Shown piece by piece: positions 7,793 through 16,185 of a stretch of 64,000 nucleotides of DNA. This stretch comes from an uncultured Lachnospiraceae bacterium (GTDB taxonomy: Bacteria > Bacillota > Clostridia > Lachnospirales > Lachnospiraceae): assembly GCA_934294885.1 (NCBI GenBank), contig CAKRAK010000010.1:1-64000 (forward strand), written 5' to 3'. Below the pieces are notes generated by a model. It searched no databases. It was not told where the DNA came from and saw only the letters and a program-made list of their open reading frames with translations. The first letter of the stretch is position 1. Every line of letters begins with the position of its first letter. The position numbers were made by a program, and so were the translations under genes.

Positions 7793-9355
7793 ATGGAATT
7801 AATTAAAAAAGAGATTCACAATTATGCATGGAAGATAAAGAATACAATGCAATTTACAATTGATGATACAATTAATGTTCCCGATAATTTAATGGATATT
7901 GAACGACTGGTTCTGGTAAAGGGTAACATTGTAATTGAAGATACACAACCCATGGTGGATCGTTTTCAGATAAAGGGTAACTTAAATTATCAGATATTAT
8001 ATAGCGGGAATGAACGAGAAGTTGCCTTTGACAGTATGGCAGGAAAGATTCCATTTGTTGAATATATCAATGCAGATGAGACAAAACCGGAGGATTACAT
8101 AGAAGTTCATACCAGCCTGAATGATATGACGGTGACCATGCTTCATTCCAGAAAAATCAGTGTAAAGGCTCTTGTGGGTCTGGATTATCAGGTGAAGTCA
8201 AACGAAAGCTTTGAGGTCGTTACGGACATAGAAGAAAATCAATTATCTGGAAAGGAAATCAAAGTATTAGATAATCATATTTCAATGATGAGTCTCCAAA
8301 AACAGGAGAAGAATTGGATCGAGGTAAGAGAACAGGTAGAGATACCGGGAAACAAACCGAATATCTATCAAGTGATATGGAAAAGTCTTTCTCCGACAAT
8401 GGTTTCCATCAAACCGGCGGATGGTTGTCTGCTTGTGTCCGGGAATTTGAATGTATTTCTTGTATATACGGCGGAGGATGAAGGAATGCCCCTTCAATAT
8501 TTCAATATGGAGATTCCTTTTGAACAAAAATTTATGTCCGAAACCGTGAATGAAGACATGATATCCGGAAGCTATTTGTGTCTGGAGCAGTATCATATTG
8601 CTGTAATGGCAGATGAGCATGGAGAAGACCGGTTACTGGATGTCAATGCAAATTTCACCTTGGAAATGAAGCTATATGGTTCTGAGGATATGCGGTTAAT
8701 TAAGGATGCTTATTCCAATAAGACGGAATTGATTCCCGATTGGAAAGAATTTACAGTTCAACATTTGCTATTACGGAATTGTGCGAAGACAAAGGTGGCA
8801 GATGTGGTGGAACTGACAGCACCACAGACGATTTTACAAATCTGTAATGTAGAGGGCTCTGTTTCCATTGATGAAACAAGAAGAACAGAATATGGAATTT
8901 TAGTAGAGGGTGTGGTTGGAACACAAATCACATATTTAAGTAAAAGTGAGAATGGAGCCTTAAGCTCAGCAACCTTTGACATTCCCTTCTCTTATGAGAT
9001 TGAGGTAAGCGGAATTAATGAGAATGTAACCTATTCCATTGTCCCTTATGTTGACCGGATCAACAGTGTTCAGATAGATGATACGTCGGTAGAATTAAAG
9101 GCAGAAGTATCTTTGGATGTATTGGCATTTACAAATGAAGTGGCGAGAGCCGTTTTGGATATGCAGGAGAAACCGATTGATAAGGAACAAAAGCAGGGAA
9201 TGCCGGGTATGATCGGTTACATTGTAAAACAGGGAGATTCCCTTTGGAGCATCGCAAAGACTTATTATACTACCGTAGAGAGGATTAAAGAAATGAATGA
9301 TCTGGATTCGGATATCATTGGTGTCGGAGATAAACTGATTATTGTGAAGGAATAA
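7793..9355 (+). CDS. sipL: SPOCS (DUF3794) and LysM protein, SipL-like spore morphogenetic protein
   Basis: A 520-residue protein with three SPOCS/DUF3794-type beta-rich repeats (roughly residues 30-150, 175-300 and 325-455) and a C-terminal LysM domain (GYIVKQGDSLWSIAKTYY ... NDLDSDIIGVGDKLIIV, about 475-520). This is the architecture of SipL of Clostridioides difficile, which binds SpoIVA and tethers the coat to the forespore. No signal peptide is present, in line with action in the mother cell cytoplasm. Start ATG has AAGGAGG. It is followed by a strong bidirectional terminator. Gene symbol is assigned by architecture. Confidence 0.82.
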   Translation: MELIKKEIHNYAWKIKNTMQFTIDDTINVPDNLMDIERLVLVKGNIVIEDTQPMVDRFQIKGNLNYQILYSGNEREVAFDSMAGKIPFVEYINADETKPEDYIEVHTSLNDMTVTMLHSRKISVKALVGLDYQVKSNESFEVVTDIEENQLSGKEIKVLDNHISMMSLQKQEKNWIEVREQVEIPGNKPNIYQVIWKSLSPTMVSIKPADGCLLVSGNLNVFLVYTAEDEGMPLQYFNMEIPFEQKFMSETVNEDMISGSYLCLEQYHIAVMADEHGEDRLLDVNANFTLEMKLYGSEDMRLIKDAYSNKTELIPDWKEFTVQHLLLRNCAKTKVADVVELTAPQTILQICNVEGSVSIDETRRTEYGILVEGVVGTQITYLSKSENGALSSATFDIPFSYEIEVSGINENVTYSIVPYVDRINSVQIDDTSVELKAEVSLDVLAFTNEVARAVLDMQEKPIDKEQKQGMPGMIGYIVKQGDSLWSIAKTYYTTVERIKEMNDLDSDIIGVGDKLIIVKE

Positions 9356-9360
9356 AAAAC

Positions 9361-9415
9361 GGAACAGTTATGATGGTATTGAGGGAAGTCCTCCTATCAT
9401 AACTGTTCCATTTTT
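9361..9415. terminator. Bidirectional terminator between sipL and the HD-GYP gene
   Basis: GGAACAGTTATGAT (9361-9374) pairs perfectly with ATCATAACTGTTCC (9396-9409). T-runs follow on the plus strand (ATTTTT) and on the minus strand (TTTTTTATT), so it can serve both converging genes. Confidence 0.9.
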
Positions 9416-10499
9416 ATAATATTGCAATAATGGATAAATCCCGTTGTCTTGCCAGATCAACAAAATCCTTTCCAACCATAACGACCGGGCGGGAAACGGA
9501 TACTTTATTTGTCATTATAATTTCCCCCTCCTGTCCGTTACTGAGCATTACATTGTTGTGAAGATAGGTATCGGATATTCCCTGTAAAAACGGCAGGAGA
9601 TACTTTGGGTCGTACTTGCTATAGCCCTCCTCTTCAAAGAGTGAAATAACCGCAAAGGGACAGATTCCCTGACGATATACCCGGTTTGCAGTCATTGCCT
9701 CGTATATATCAACGATGGTAATCAGTTTTGCCATATTGTTAATCTTGTTGGCAGTTAAGCCCAAAGGATAGCCGGAGCCATCGCATTTTTCATGGTGTAG
9801 CAATGCGACCTGACAGATATTTTCATCAATTCCCTTTGACTTTAACAGCTGATATCCTTTTAGTGGATGCTGTTTTATGATTTCAAACTCTTGTGCGGAC
9901 AAGCGTCCCGGTTTTTTTATGATTTCCGGTGGAATTAAAACTTTTCCGATATCGTGAAGCATACCGGCTACCGTTAAAGTTTTTAACTCCCGCTCACTAA
10001 GGCGCAGCCATCGTCCCAGAATATTTGCCAGCATGGCAACATTCAAAGAGTGAGCATAGGTGGAATCATCAAAATAGCGGATATTGCTTAAGATGTCCAT
10101 TAACTGATAGGTATTGGTTGTTCCTTCCATTATGTCATTGGCTGCATGAAACAGCTCATCTACATTGACTTCATGATTACGATAGGCAATATCATTCAGT
10201 GTATAGGTAAATTCATCTGTTGCTTCCTGAAAATTATTTTCGAACTTTTGATATTCCTCAGAGCTTCTGACTACCTCTGCATGGGTCTTTTTAGGCATCT
10301 GAATGGTAGTGGTTACACTGTCTGATGCATTCTTTTCATATACCGGAATGGCAATAATAGAAGAATAGCGAAGGATTTGCAGTACTTCATCATTAATGAC
10401 GGTTCCTTTTTTGACAATAAGCTGGGAATCCCGATAAATATCTTCTGCAATTGTCATTCCCAATGTTACTTTGTGTAACATAACCTGCTTTATTGTCAT
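9414..10499 (-). CDS. HD-GYP domain phosphodiesterase
   Basis: A 361-residue cytoplasmic protein. The N-terminal 120 residues are an uncharacterised region. The HD-GYP domain follows: HSLNVAMLANILG, then HDIGK, HHEKCDGSGYPLGL (the GYP motif) and DIYEAMTANRVYRQG. These are the metal-binding and GYP residues of cyclic-di-GMP phosphodiesterases, so it probably lowers c-di-GMP. The start has an AGGAGG site on the minus strand. It is divergent from metK and its SAM riboswitch. No receiver or sensor domain is visible. Confidence 0.88.
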   Translation of the reverse strand: MTIKQVMLHKVTLGMTIAEDIYRDSQLIVKKGTVINDEVLQILRYSSIIAIPVYEKNASDSVTTTIQMPKKTHAEVVRSSEEYQKFENNFQEATDEFTYTLNDIAYRNHEVNVDELFHAANDIMEGTTNTYQLMDILSNIRYFDDSTYAHSLNVAMLANILGRWLRLSERELKTLTVAGMLHDIGKVLIPPEIIKKPGRLSAQEFEIIKQHPLKGYQLLKSKGIDENICQVALLHHEKCDGSGYPLGLTANKINNMAKLITIVDIYEAMTANRVYRQGICPFAVISLFEEEGYSKYDPKYLLPFLQGISDTYLHNNVMLSNGQEGEIIMTNKVSVSRPVVMVGKDFVDLARQRDLSIIAIL

Positions 10500-10567
10500 G
10501 AAGAAGCCTCCTGATAAATATAATCATTTTCATTATAAAAAACTTGTAATTTAAAGTCAATTGCTTG

Positions 10568-10596
10568 TTGACCGGGAGCCTTAGATAGTGTATAGT
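10568..10596 (+). promoter_or_regulatory. Promoter of the SAM riboswitch-metK unit
   Basis: TTGACC, a 17-nt spacer and TATAGT fit a sigma-A promoter that starts transcription about 15 nt before the SAM-I aptamer. Confidence 0.75.
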
Positions 10597-10617
10597 GAAC
10601 TACGAAAAAGGAAAATT

Positions 10618-10723
10618 CTCTCTTATTCAGAGTGGTGGAGTCAGAAGGGACTGTGAAGCCACGGCAACCCCCGGATGGGAAGGTGCCGACCTGAGGCGAT
10701 AACAATATCGATCAATAAGAGAA
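10618..10723 (+). promoter_or_regulatory. SAM-I (S-box) riboswitch aptamer
   Basis: The S-box consensus is clear: CTCTTATTCAGAGTGGTGGAG, GTGAAGCCACGGCAACCCCC, GGAAGGTGCC, and the closing AATAAGAG. P1 forms between CTCTTATT (10619-10626) and AATAAGAG (10714-10721). With SAM bound, P1 holds the segment that otherwise pairs GAGAACTG (10719-10726) with CAGTTCTC (10750-10757), so the terminator forms. It controls metK downstream. Confidence 0.95.
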
Positions 10724-10743
10724 CTGGATATATTGATTTTATC

Positions 10744-10777
10744 AACTCTCAGTTCTCGATACTGAGAGTTTTCTTTT
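10744..10777 (+). terminator. SAM riboswitch intrinsic terminator
   Basis: AACTCTCAGT (10744-10753) pairs with ACTGAGAGTT (10761-10770), followed by TTCTTTT. Its 5' arm overlaps the antiterminator partner 10750-10757, giving a transcription-off switch under high SAM. Confidence 0.9.
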
Positions 10778-10803
10778 GTAAGAGTATTTATATACATGTG
10801 AAA

Positions 10804-11018
10804 TAGGCGATTGCGAAACGCTCAGTAACCTACATTGATTTGTGCGAAATTTAATTATATATAAGCAGGCTCTTGTAGCACACCGGTACTTAACGAGGAA
10901 AAGCGTTAGCGTATTCCGAGTTTAGTACCGCTGTGTGTGGATGAAGCGCAAGCGTGCCTGCGATATATATATTAAATTTGCACAAATTATAAGAGAAAAA
11001 GCGTTTCGCAAATGTCTA
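10804..11018 (+). mobile_element. Palindromic element copy 1, before metK
   Basis: A 215-bp element flanked by perfect 14-bp direct repeats ATATACATGTGAAA (10790-10803 and 11019-11032), read as target duplications. Outer ends are TAGGCGATTGCGAAACGC and its approximate inverse GCGTTTCGCAAATGTCTA. Inner arms pair around GTGCGAAATTTAAT / ATTAAATTTGCAC. The core is a hairpin: GCAGGC/GCCTGC, GGTACT/AGTACC, and GGAA/TTCC at the apex. It lies between the SAM riboswitch terminator and metK and ends 32 nt before the start codon. A TTGATT-17-TATATA promoter-like pair (from about 10837) points at metK. Confidence 0.85.
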
Positions 11019-11050
11019 ATATACATGTGAAAAGCAAAAAGGAGGAAAAC

Positions 11051-12238
11051 ATGGAGAAATTAATTTTTACATCAGAATCCGTTACGGAAGGACATCCTGA
11101 TAAGATCTGTGACCAGATTTCTGATGCCGTACTGGATGCATTAATGGAGCAGGATCCTAACAGTCGTGTGGCATGTGAGACAGCAATTACAACCGGACTT
11201 GTTTTGGTAATGGGAGAGATTACAACAAACGGATATGTGGATATCCAGAAGATTGTAAGAGAAACCATTCGTGAGATCGGTTATGATCGGGCAAAATATG
11301 GTTTTGACTGTGATACATGTGGTGTTATCACTGCCATTGATGAGCAGTCTTCTGATATTGCCATGGGTGTGAATCAGGCGTTAGAGGCAAAGGAACATCT
11401 TATGAGTGATGAAGATATAGAGGCAATCGGAGCCGGTGATCAGGGTATGATGTTTGGTTATGCAACAAACGAAACAGAGGAATACATGCCATACCCAATC
11501 TCCCTTGCTCATAAGCTGGCAAGAAAGCTTACAGAGGTTCGTAAGAACGGAACATTGCCATATCTTCGTCCGGACGGAAAAACACAGGTATCTGTAGAGT
11601 ATGATGAGAATGGTAAGCCGATTCGTTTGGATGCTGTTGTTTTATCTACCCAGCATGATGCGGAGGTTAGTCAGGAACAGATTCATGAGGACATTAAGAA
11701 ATATGTGTTTGATGCTGTTCTTCCAAAAGAATTGGTAGATGATGATACAAAGTTTTTCATTAATCCAACAGGTCGTTTTGTAATCGGAGGACCGAATGGA
11801 GATTCCGGATTAACAGGTCGGAAAATTATCGTAGATACCTACGGTGGATATGCACGTCACGGCGGCGGAGCGTTCTCCGGAAAGGATTGTACAAAGGTTG
11901 ACCGGTCGGCAGCATATGCTGCCCGTTACGTTGCAAAGAATTTGGTTGCAGCAGGTCTGGCTGATAAGTGTGAAATTCAGTTATCATATGCCATTGGTGT
12001 TGCTCAGCCTACTTCTGTAAGAGTAGATACCTTCGGAACAGGAAAACTGGATGAATTAAGGCTGGTTGAAATTATACGGGAAAACTTTGATCTTCGTCCG
12101 GCAGGTATTATTAAGATGTTGGATTTAAGACGTCCGATTTATAAGCAGACAGCCGCTTATGGACATTTTGGCCGTACAGACCTGGATCTTCCTTGGGAAA
12201 AACTGGATATGGCAGATAAATTAAAGTCATATATGTAG
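11051..12238 (+). CDS. metK: S-adenosylmethionine synthetase
   Basis: A 395-residue methionine adenosyltransferase, which makes SAM from methionine and ATP. It begins MEKLIFTSESVTEGHPDKICDQ, the canonical N-terminus with the ATP-binding His (GHPDK), and contains GAGDQGMMFGYA, GGPNGDSGLTGRKI and the P-loop-like GGGAFSGKD. Length is normal. The start at 11051 has an ideal AAGGAGG site; the open frame extends upstream to 11012 only through the right target duplication of the inserted element. Control by the SAM-I riboswitch upstream is evident, modified by the inserted element. Confidence 0.97.
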   Translation: MEKLIFTSESVTEGHPDKICDQISDAVLDALMEQDPNSRVACETAITTGLVLVMGEITTNGYVDIQKIVRETIREIGYDRAKYGFDCDTCGVITAIDEQSSDIAMGVNQALEAKEHLMSDEDIEAIGAGDQGMMFGYATNETEEYMPYPISLAHKLARKLTEVRKNGTLPYLRPDGKTQVSVEYDENGKPIRLDAVVLSTQHDAEVSQEQIHEDIKKYVFDAVLPKELVDDDTKFFINPTGRFVIGGPNGDSGLTGRKIIVDTYGGYARHGGGAFSGKDCTKVDRSAAYAARYVAKNLVAAGLADKCEIQLSYAIGVAQPTSVRVDTFGTGKLDELRLVEIIRENFDLRPAGIIKMLDLRRPIYKQTAAYGHFGRTDLDLPWEKLDMADKLKSYM

Positions 12239-12262
12239 AAGGAAACCAATAAAAGACAGAAG

Positions 12263-12388
12263 ATTACAAACCCATTAACGTTTGGAATGTATCTTTCACA
12301 GATAATAAAAAGAACGGAATGGGATTTGTAATAGTCTGATGGCATAGAAAAAGAGGAGTCATACCCTATGGGGCAGACTCCTCTTTTT
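12263..12388. terminator. Large hairpin and terminator between metK and the DUF1858 gene
   Basis: A long-range stem ATTACAAACCCATT (12263-12276) with AATGGGATTTGTAAT (12318-12332, one bulge) is followed by a compact terminator AAGAGGAGTC (12351-12360) with GACTCCTCTT (12376-12385) flanked by A- and T-runs, so the second hairpin can act in both directions. Confidence 0.8.
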
Positions 12389-12599
12389 ATGCGTTCTTTT
12401 TAATCAGATATTCGTTAATGGTTGTAAGAAGCTCTTCAACATCCATATCATGAACCTGACAGGCTTCTTCCAATGTCTCGCCTGCTGCGGCAGGACATCC
12501 CGGACAATGCATTCCATTTGCCATAAGAATTGCTGCGTTGCCCGGATCAATGGAAATAATCTCTCCGATTAAAGTATCTTTATTTACTTGTTTTGCCAT
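12387..12599 (-). CDS. DUF1858 domain protein
   Basis: A 70-residue protein with the DUF1858 signature: KDTLIGEIISIDPGNAAILM followed by GMHCPGCPAAAGETLEEAC, where the CxxC could bind metal or act in redox chemistry. DUF1858 proteins occur alone or fused to redox and hybrid-cluster proteins. The start at 12599 is favoured over an in-frame ATG at 12641 by the CGGAGGT site directly before it and by the usual domain start. The role is unknown. The mecA gene lies 53 nt upstream on the same strand, so the two may be co-transcribed. Confidence 0.85.
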   Translation of the reverse strand: MAKQVNKDTLIGEIISIDPGNAAILMANGMHCPGCPAAAGETLEEACQVHDMDVEELLTTINEYLIKKNA

Positions 12600-12652
12600 A
12601 ATTACCTCCGAACTCTTTTGTAACAGTATTGTCTGAAACAATGGATTTTAAA

Positions 12653-13477
12653 CTAGATAGATGCTAATGTTTCGATTGCATGATCTTTGATAATAACCTT
12701 GTAATGTTCAAAGAAGTAAAATGGTGTAGCATAGTTTGATTTTACCTTAGAACCGTATTCACTTAAGCAATTGCATACTTTTTGGTAATTTTCCGTATTG
12801 TTTTTGCAGTAAACCAACAGATAATAGTGGTTGTTAACCGGACTCTTATACAAGGTACTGTCATCTTCAAACATGTTAACAATCATAGCTGCAGCCTTAC
12901 TGATTTCATTAATGTTGGCAAAAGAGAAAATACGGTAAGAAACCTCATCCTCTTTCTGTGCAGCGGCTTTTGTATTGGAATCCTCCTTCAAAGGACGGAA
13001 AGACGAGTCCTTTGAGTCCTGTGTTTTTTTACCGGAATCTTTTTTGTTCTGGCGTTTTACCTGCTCGATATTTTCCACAATATCGGAAATGGTTTCCATC
13101 AGGGAGGCAGCATTATTTAATAAATCGTAATTCTGTCCGGGAGAATCGTCTTCTGCACTATCCGCTTCATCCTCGATGTCAATATCCGTATATTTGGAAA
13201 AACGTGAAAACCGGGTATCTAATTCCTCAGGGTCTTCCACCTTTGTAATAATCAGAATCAGACATTCCGGGGATACCGGAATTGCTTCAATCATTAATGG
13301 GATATCATTTACCTCAAAGCCAAGCTCTTCCGATGCCTGCTCCATCATATCCCGGAACAGTTCTTTGGCTTTATCGGTACCGTATGCTAACTCATTTAAC
13401 ATTAATTCTCTGTCTGCTAAATCAGCTTTGTTGAGTGTACAGCGAATCTGATTCTCGCTTAGTCTTTCTAACTTCAT
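12653..13477 (-). CDS. mecA: MecA-family adaptor protein
   Basis: A 274-residue adaptor of the MecA/YpbH type, which delivers substrates to the ClpC protease. It starts MKLERLSENQIRCTLNKADL, the typical MecA N-terminal substrate-binding domain, followed by EELGFEVNDIPLMIEAIPVS. A charged linker (about residues 105-180, rich in Asp/Lys/Ser) leads to the C-terminal ClpC-binding domain (YRIFSFANINEISKAA ... SPVNNHYYLLVYCK). The start has AAAGGAG on the minus strand. Confidence 0.9.
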   Translation of the reverse strand: MKLERLSENQIRCTLNKADLADRELMLNELAYGTDKAKELFRDMMEQASEELGFEVNDIPLMIEAIPVSPECLILIITKVEDPEELDTRFSRFSKYTDIDIEDEADSAEDDSPGQNYDLLNNAASLMETISDIVENIEQVKRQNKKDSGKKTQDSKDSSFRPLKEDSNTKAAAQKEDEVSYRIFSFANINEISKAAAMIVNMFEDDSTLYKSPVNNHYYLLVYCKNNTENYQKVCNCLSEYGSKVKSNYATPFYFFEHYKVIIKDHAIETLASI

Positions 13478-13783
13478 AGAATCATCTCCTTTATAAAAAC
13501 GAAATAATAGGTTAAACTATATCATTATAATATGGAAGCATTCCATATATGTTTGCGTTAAGACATAAATTAACACAAATTCTTTGTAAATGCAAACCAT
13601 AGTAATATCATTCATGCTACAAATAGTATATCGCAATCTTTGAAAAAAATGATTAGATATATATGGTTGCTTTCTCATCTTTTTCATGAATAGTCTATCA
13701 TAAAAGCATTAGAAAGAAAATAAGTTCATAAAATTTACACAATTTTAATTTATGACGAAATTATGACAAAAAATCAACTTATC

Positions 13784-13812
13784 TTGCATAAGCCCTAAAG
13801 ATATGATATATA
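13784..13812 (+). promoter_or_regulatory. Probable promoter of the ABC-transporter operon
   Basis: TTGCAT, a 17-nt spacer and TATATA lie 54 nt before the ATPase start. The rest of the 13478-13844 gap is AT-rich, with no ORF, and must also hold the divergent mecA promoter (a TATAAT on the minus strand near 13530). Confidence 0.55.
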
Positions 13813-13865
13813 GTATAAAGAAGTATAAGTAATCACAATGTCTTGTGATTAACGGAGGAAAGTTT

Positions 13866-14666
13866 GTGAGTCAGACAAATCAGGAAAAAACGGAAAATGT
13901 AGTAATTGAAGTGAATAATTTACATAAGGTATTCCGCATCGGAACCAATAAGGTTCATGCATTAAACGGTATAAGCTTTAAAGTGTATGAAGGTGAATTT
14001 TGTGCCATTGTGGGAACGTCAGGTTCGGGAAAATCGACCCTGCTTAATATGCTGGCAGGTCTGGATAAACCCACAAAGGGTGAGATCATTATAGCGGGAC
14101 AACATATTGAGAAAATGAACGAAAAGAATCTGGTATTATTCAGGCAAAAGAATGTGGGATTTATTTTTCAGTCCTTTAATCTGATCGGAACGTTAACGGC
14201 ATTGGAAAATGTTGCATTACCATTAGCGTTTCGTGGAGTGGTAAAAAGCAAACGATTAAAGCGGGCAAAAAAAATGCTGGCATTGGTAGGACTAAAGGAT
14301 CATGCAAAGCACAAACCGAATCAGATGTCCGGTGGTCAGCAGCAGCGTGTTGGTATGGCAAGAGCATTAGTTACGAACCCAAAGATTATGTTTGCCGATG
14401 AACCTACCGGTAACCTGGATTCTAAGACCTCTAAGGAAATGATGAATCTGATGCGTAATGTTGTAAATGAACAGAACAAAACATTGATTATGGTAACCCA
14501 TGATAACAGCCTGGCGGCTATTGCAGATAAGATCATACGGATTGTGGACGGTAAGATTGTAAACATAGAGGATAACCGGGAAAAAAATAAAAATAGTACG
14601 GATGAACAAAATAAAACGGTTGAGGAGACCTGCAATAAGGAGGAAAAAGAAAATGAAGTTAATTAA
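13866..14666 (+). CDS. ABC transporter ATP-binding protein, MacB/LolD type
   Basis: A 266-residue ABC ATPase: Walker A GTSGSGKST, Q-loop FIFQSFNLIG, signature MSGGQQQRVGMARAL, Walker B IMFADEPTGNLDS, and switch His MVTHD. The sequence belongs to the MacB/LolD/FtsE-like group that works with FtsX-type permeases. The GTG at 13866 sits 7 nt after CGGAGGA and is preferred to GTG 13845, which would place that site inside the gene. The last 30 residues are charged (Asn/Lys/Glu) and not part of the fold. It overlaps the next gene by 14 nt. Confidence 0.92.
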   Translation: MSQTNQEKTENVVIEVNNLHKVFRIGTNKVHALNGISFKVYEGEFCAIVGTSGSGKSTLLNMLAGLDKPTKGEIIIAGQHIEKMNEKNLVLFRQKNVGFIFQSFNLIGTLTALENVALPLAFRGVVKSKRLKRAKKMLALVGLKDHAKHKPNQMSGGQQQRVGMARALVTNPKIMFADEPTGNLDSKTSKEMMNLMRNVVNEQNKTLIMVTHDNSLAAIADKIIRIVDGKIVNIEDNREKNKNSTDEQNKTVEETCNKEEKENEVN

Positions 14667-16185
14667 TAGAAAGAAGGGCTTGAAGAAAGGAGTTGCCATA
14701 TTAGCAATGTGTATGGCACTGGGAATGACGACTCCCGGTAATATGAATGTAGTTCAGGCAACAGAGACTACAACGGAGGACAATCAGAGCATTGATCCGA
14801 ACGGAACTTTGGGAAGAAACTCAGACATTGGTCTTAAAGTAGATAAGTCCGTCATTGCTGCTGCGGGAGAACCGGTTTCCTTGGAGTTTACCGTAAGCTC
14901 GTCTAATGCCAAAAAGATTAAAATCAAAGACATTTTCCCGGTTGTGGACGATACATTTCCTTTCGAAACAAGTAACGATGCCTATAAGGTTGTAAGTACG
15001 GGAAATGATACGGAAAAACAGCAAAAGTTATCGGTTAAATATGATTTTGTTGCACAGTCTGATGTGAAAACAGGCTATCACAGTGTAAGATATATAGTTG
15101 AGTATTTAAAGGATAACGGTTCCGGTGAAGAAGAATTTTATGTTGTGAAAACCATTAAGGTTTATTTTGACGGTGTAGATGGAGATAATACCAATGCAGG
15201 CGGTGATGACACGGGAGATACTACGACTCCTAGCGGTGATATTCCTGCTTCCGATGACGGAGGCTCCGGTGGTGACGGCGGAAGCGGTAATGTTGCAACT
15301 CCGAAGCTGATTATTACCGGCTACGAAACAACACCGAAAAAGGTTATGGCAGGAGATGAATTTACCATTACCATTCATGTTCAGAATACATCTAAGACAA
15401 CAGCCGTTAAAAACGCTAAGTTCTTAATCGGTAACGAGGCGGGAAGTATTTTGCCAACCTCAGGCTCCAGCTCTATTTACGTTGAGAAGATTGGCGCGGG
15501 TGAGACCGGTGATCTGACCATTGGAATGAAGACTGCATCTGATCTGCCTCAGAAAAGCTATGTGATTGCCGTAAAGGGTGATTTTGATGATAGCAATAAT
15601 ACAAATTTTACCTATAGTGAGAATTTATATCTTCCGATTTATCAGGAAATTAAGCTGGGAATTACCGATGTATCCATGACACCGGAATCCATCGGTGTCG
15701 GTGAAGAAGGAAGTCTGATGTTTACAATTAATAATCAGGGAAAAGCAGGTGTATACAATGCCAGTGTCAAAGTGGACAGTGATGCGGTATCGGCAGAGGA
15801 AAGCTATGTAGGAAATATCGCTGCATCCAGCTCTGCATATGCTTCCCTTGCATTGACCGGGGTTCAGGAAAATCCGGATACCGGGACAGTGACTGTAGTT
15901 ATTTCTTATGAGGACGCAGATGGAACAACCTATGAAATGGAGCAGGAGATAGATTGTTCTGTATCGGAATATTCTTCTTCTTCTGATACTGGAGATGAAG
16001 ATATGATGGTTACTGATGAACCAACTTCCGGATTATCGGTGCTTAAAGTAATCGGTATTATATTTGGCATACTGGTAATCATTGGAGTGATTGTAACTGT
16101 TATTATAATTCGCAAGAAAAAGAAAGCGAAATTAGAGGAACAGGAATTAGAAGATGAGGTTGATGTAGAAGATGAGGATATCTGA
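14653..16185 (+). CDS. Membrane-anchored extracellular protein with CARDB-like repeats
   Basis: A 510-residue exported protein. Signal peptide about residues 8-34 (GVAILAMCMALGMTTP ... VQA). The extracellular part has an N-terminal beta domain (about 45-175), a Gly/Asp/Thr-rich linker (about 180-210) and two CARDB/NEW3-type Ig-like domains (about 215-330 and 335-440). A membrane helix near 468-492 is followed by a Lys-rich then acidic tail. It lies between ABC ATPase and permease, with 14-nt overlaps on both sides, in the place usually held by a MacA-type fusion protein. A partner role in the transporter is inferred. The start at 14653 has AAGGAGG. Confidence 0.75.
   Translation: MKLINRKKGLKKGVAILAMCMALGMTTPGNMNVVQATETTTEDNQSIDPNGTLGRNSDIGLKVDKSVIAAAGEPVSLEFTVSSSNAKKIKIKDIFPVVDDTFPFETSNDAYKVVSTGNDTEKQQKLSVKYDFVAQSDVKTGYHSVRYIVEYLKDNGSGEEEFYVVKTIKVYFDGVDGDNTNAGGDDTGDTTTPSGDIPASDDGGSGGDGGSGNVATPKLIITGYETTPKKVMAGDEFTITIHVQNTSKTTAVKNAKFLIGNEAGSILPTSGSSSIYVEKIGAGETGDLTIGMKTASDLPQKSYVIAVKGDFDDSNNTNFTYSENLYLPIYQEIKLGITDVSMTPESIGVGEEGSLMFTINNQGKAGVYNASVKVDSDAVSAEESYVGNIAASSSAYASLALTGVQENPDTGTVTVVISYEDADGTTYEMEQEIDCSVSEYSSSSDTGDEDMMVTDEPTSGLSVLKVIGIIFGILVIIGVIVTVIIIRKKKKAKLEEQELEDEVDVEDEDI

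Noticed and set aside
10496..10705. 69-codon minus-strand ORF ahead of the HD-GYP gene
   Set aside because: It runs through the SAM-I aptamer on the opposite strand; the riboswitch explains the sequence and the ORF has no ribosome site.
10804..11018. Element read as a simple bidirectional terminator
   Set aside because: Its length, target duplications, repeated occurrence and lack of T-runs do not fit a terminator.
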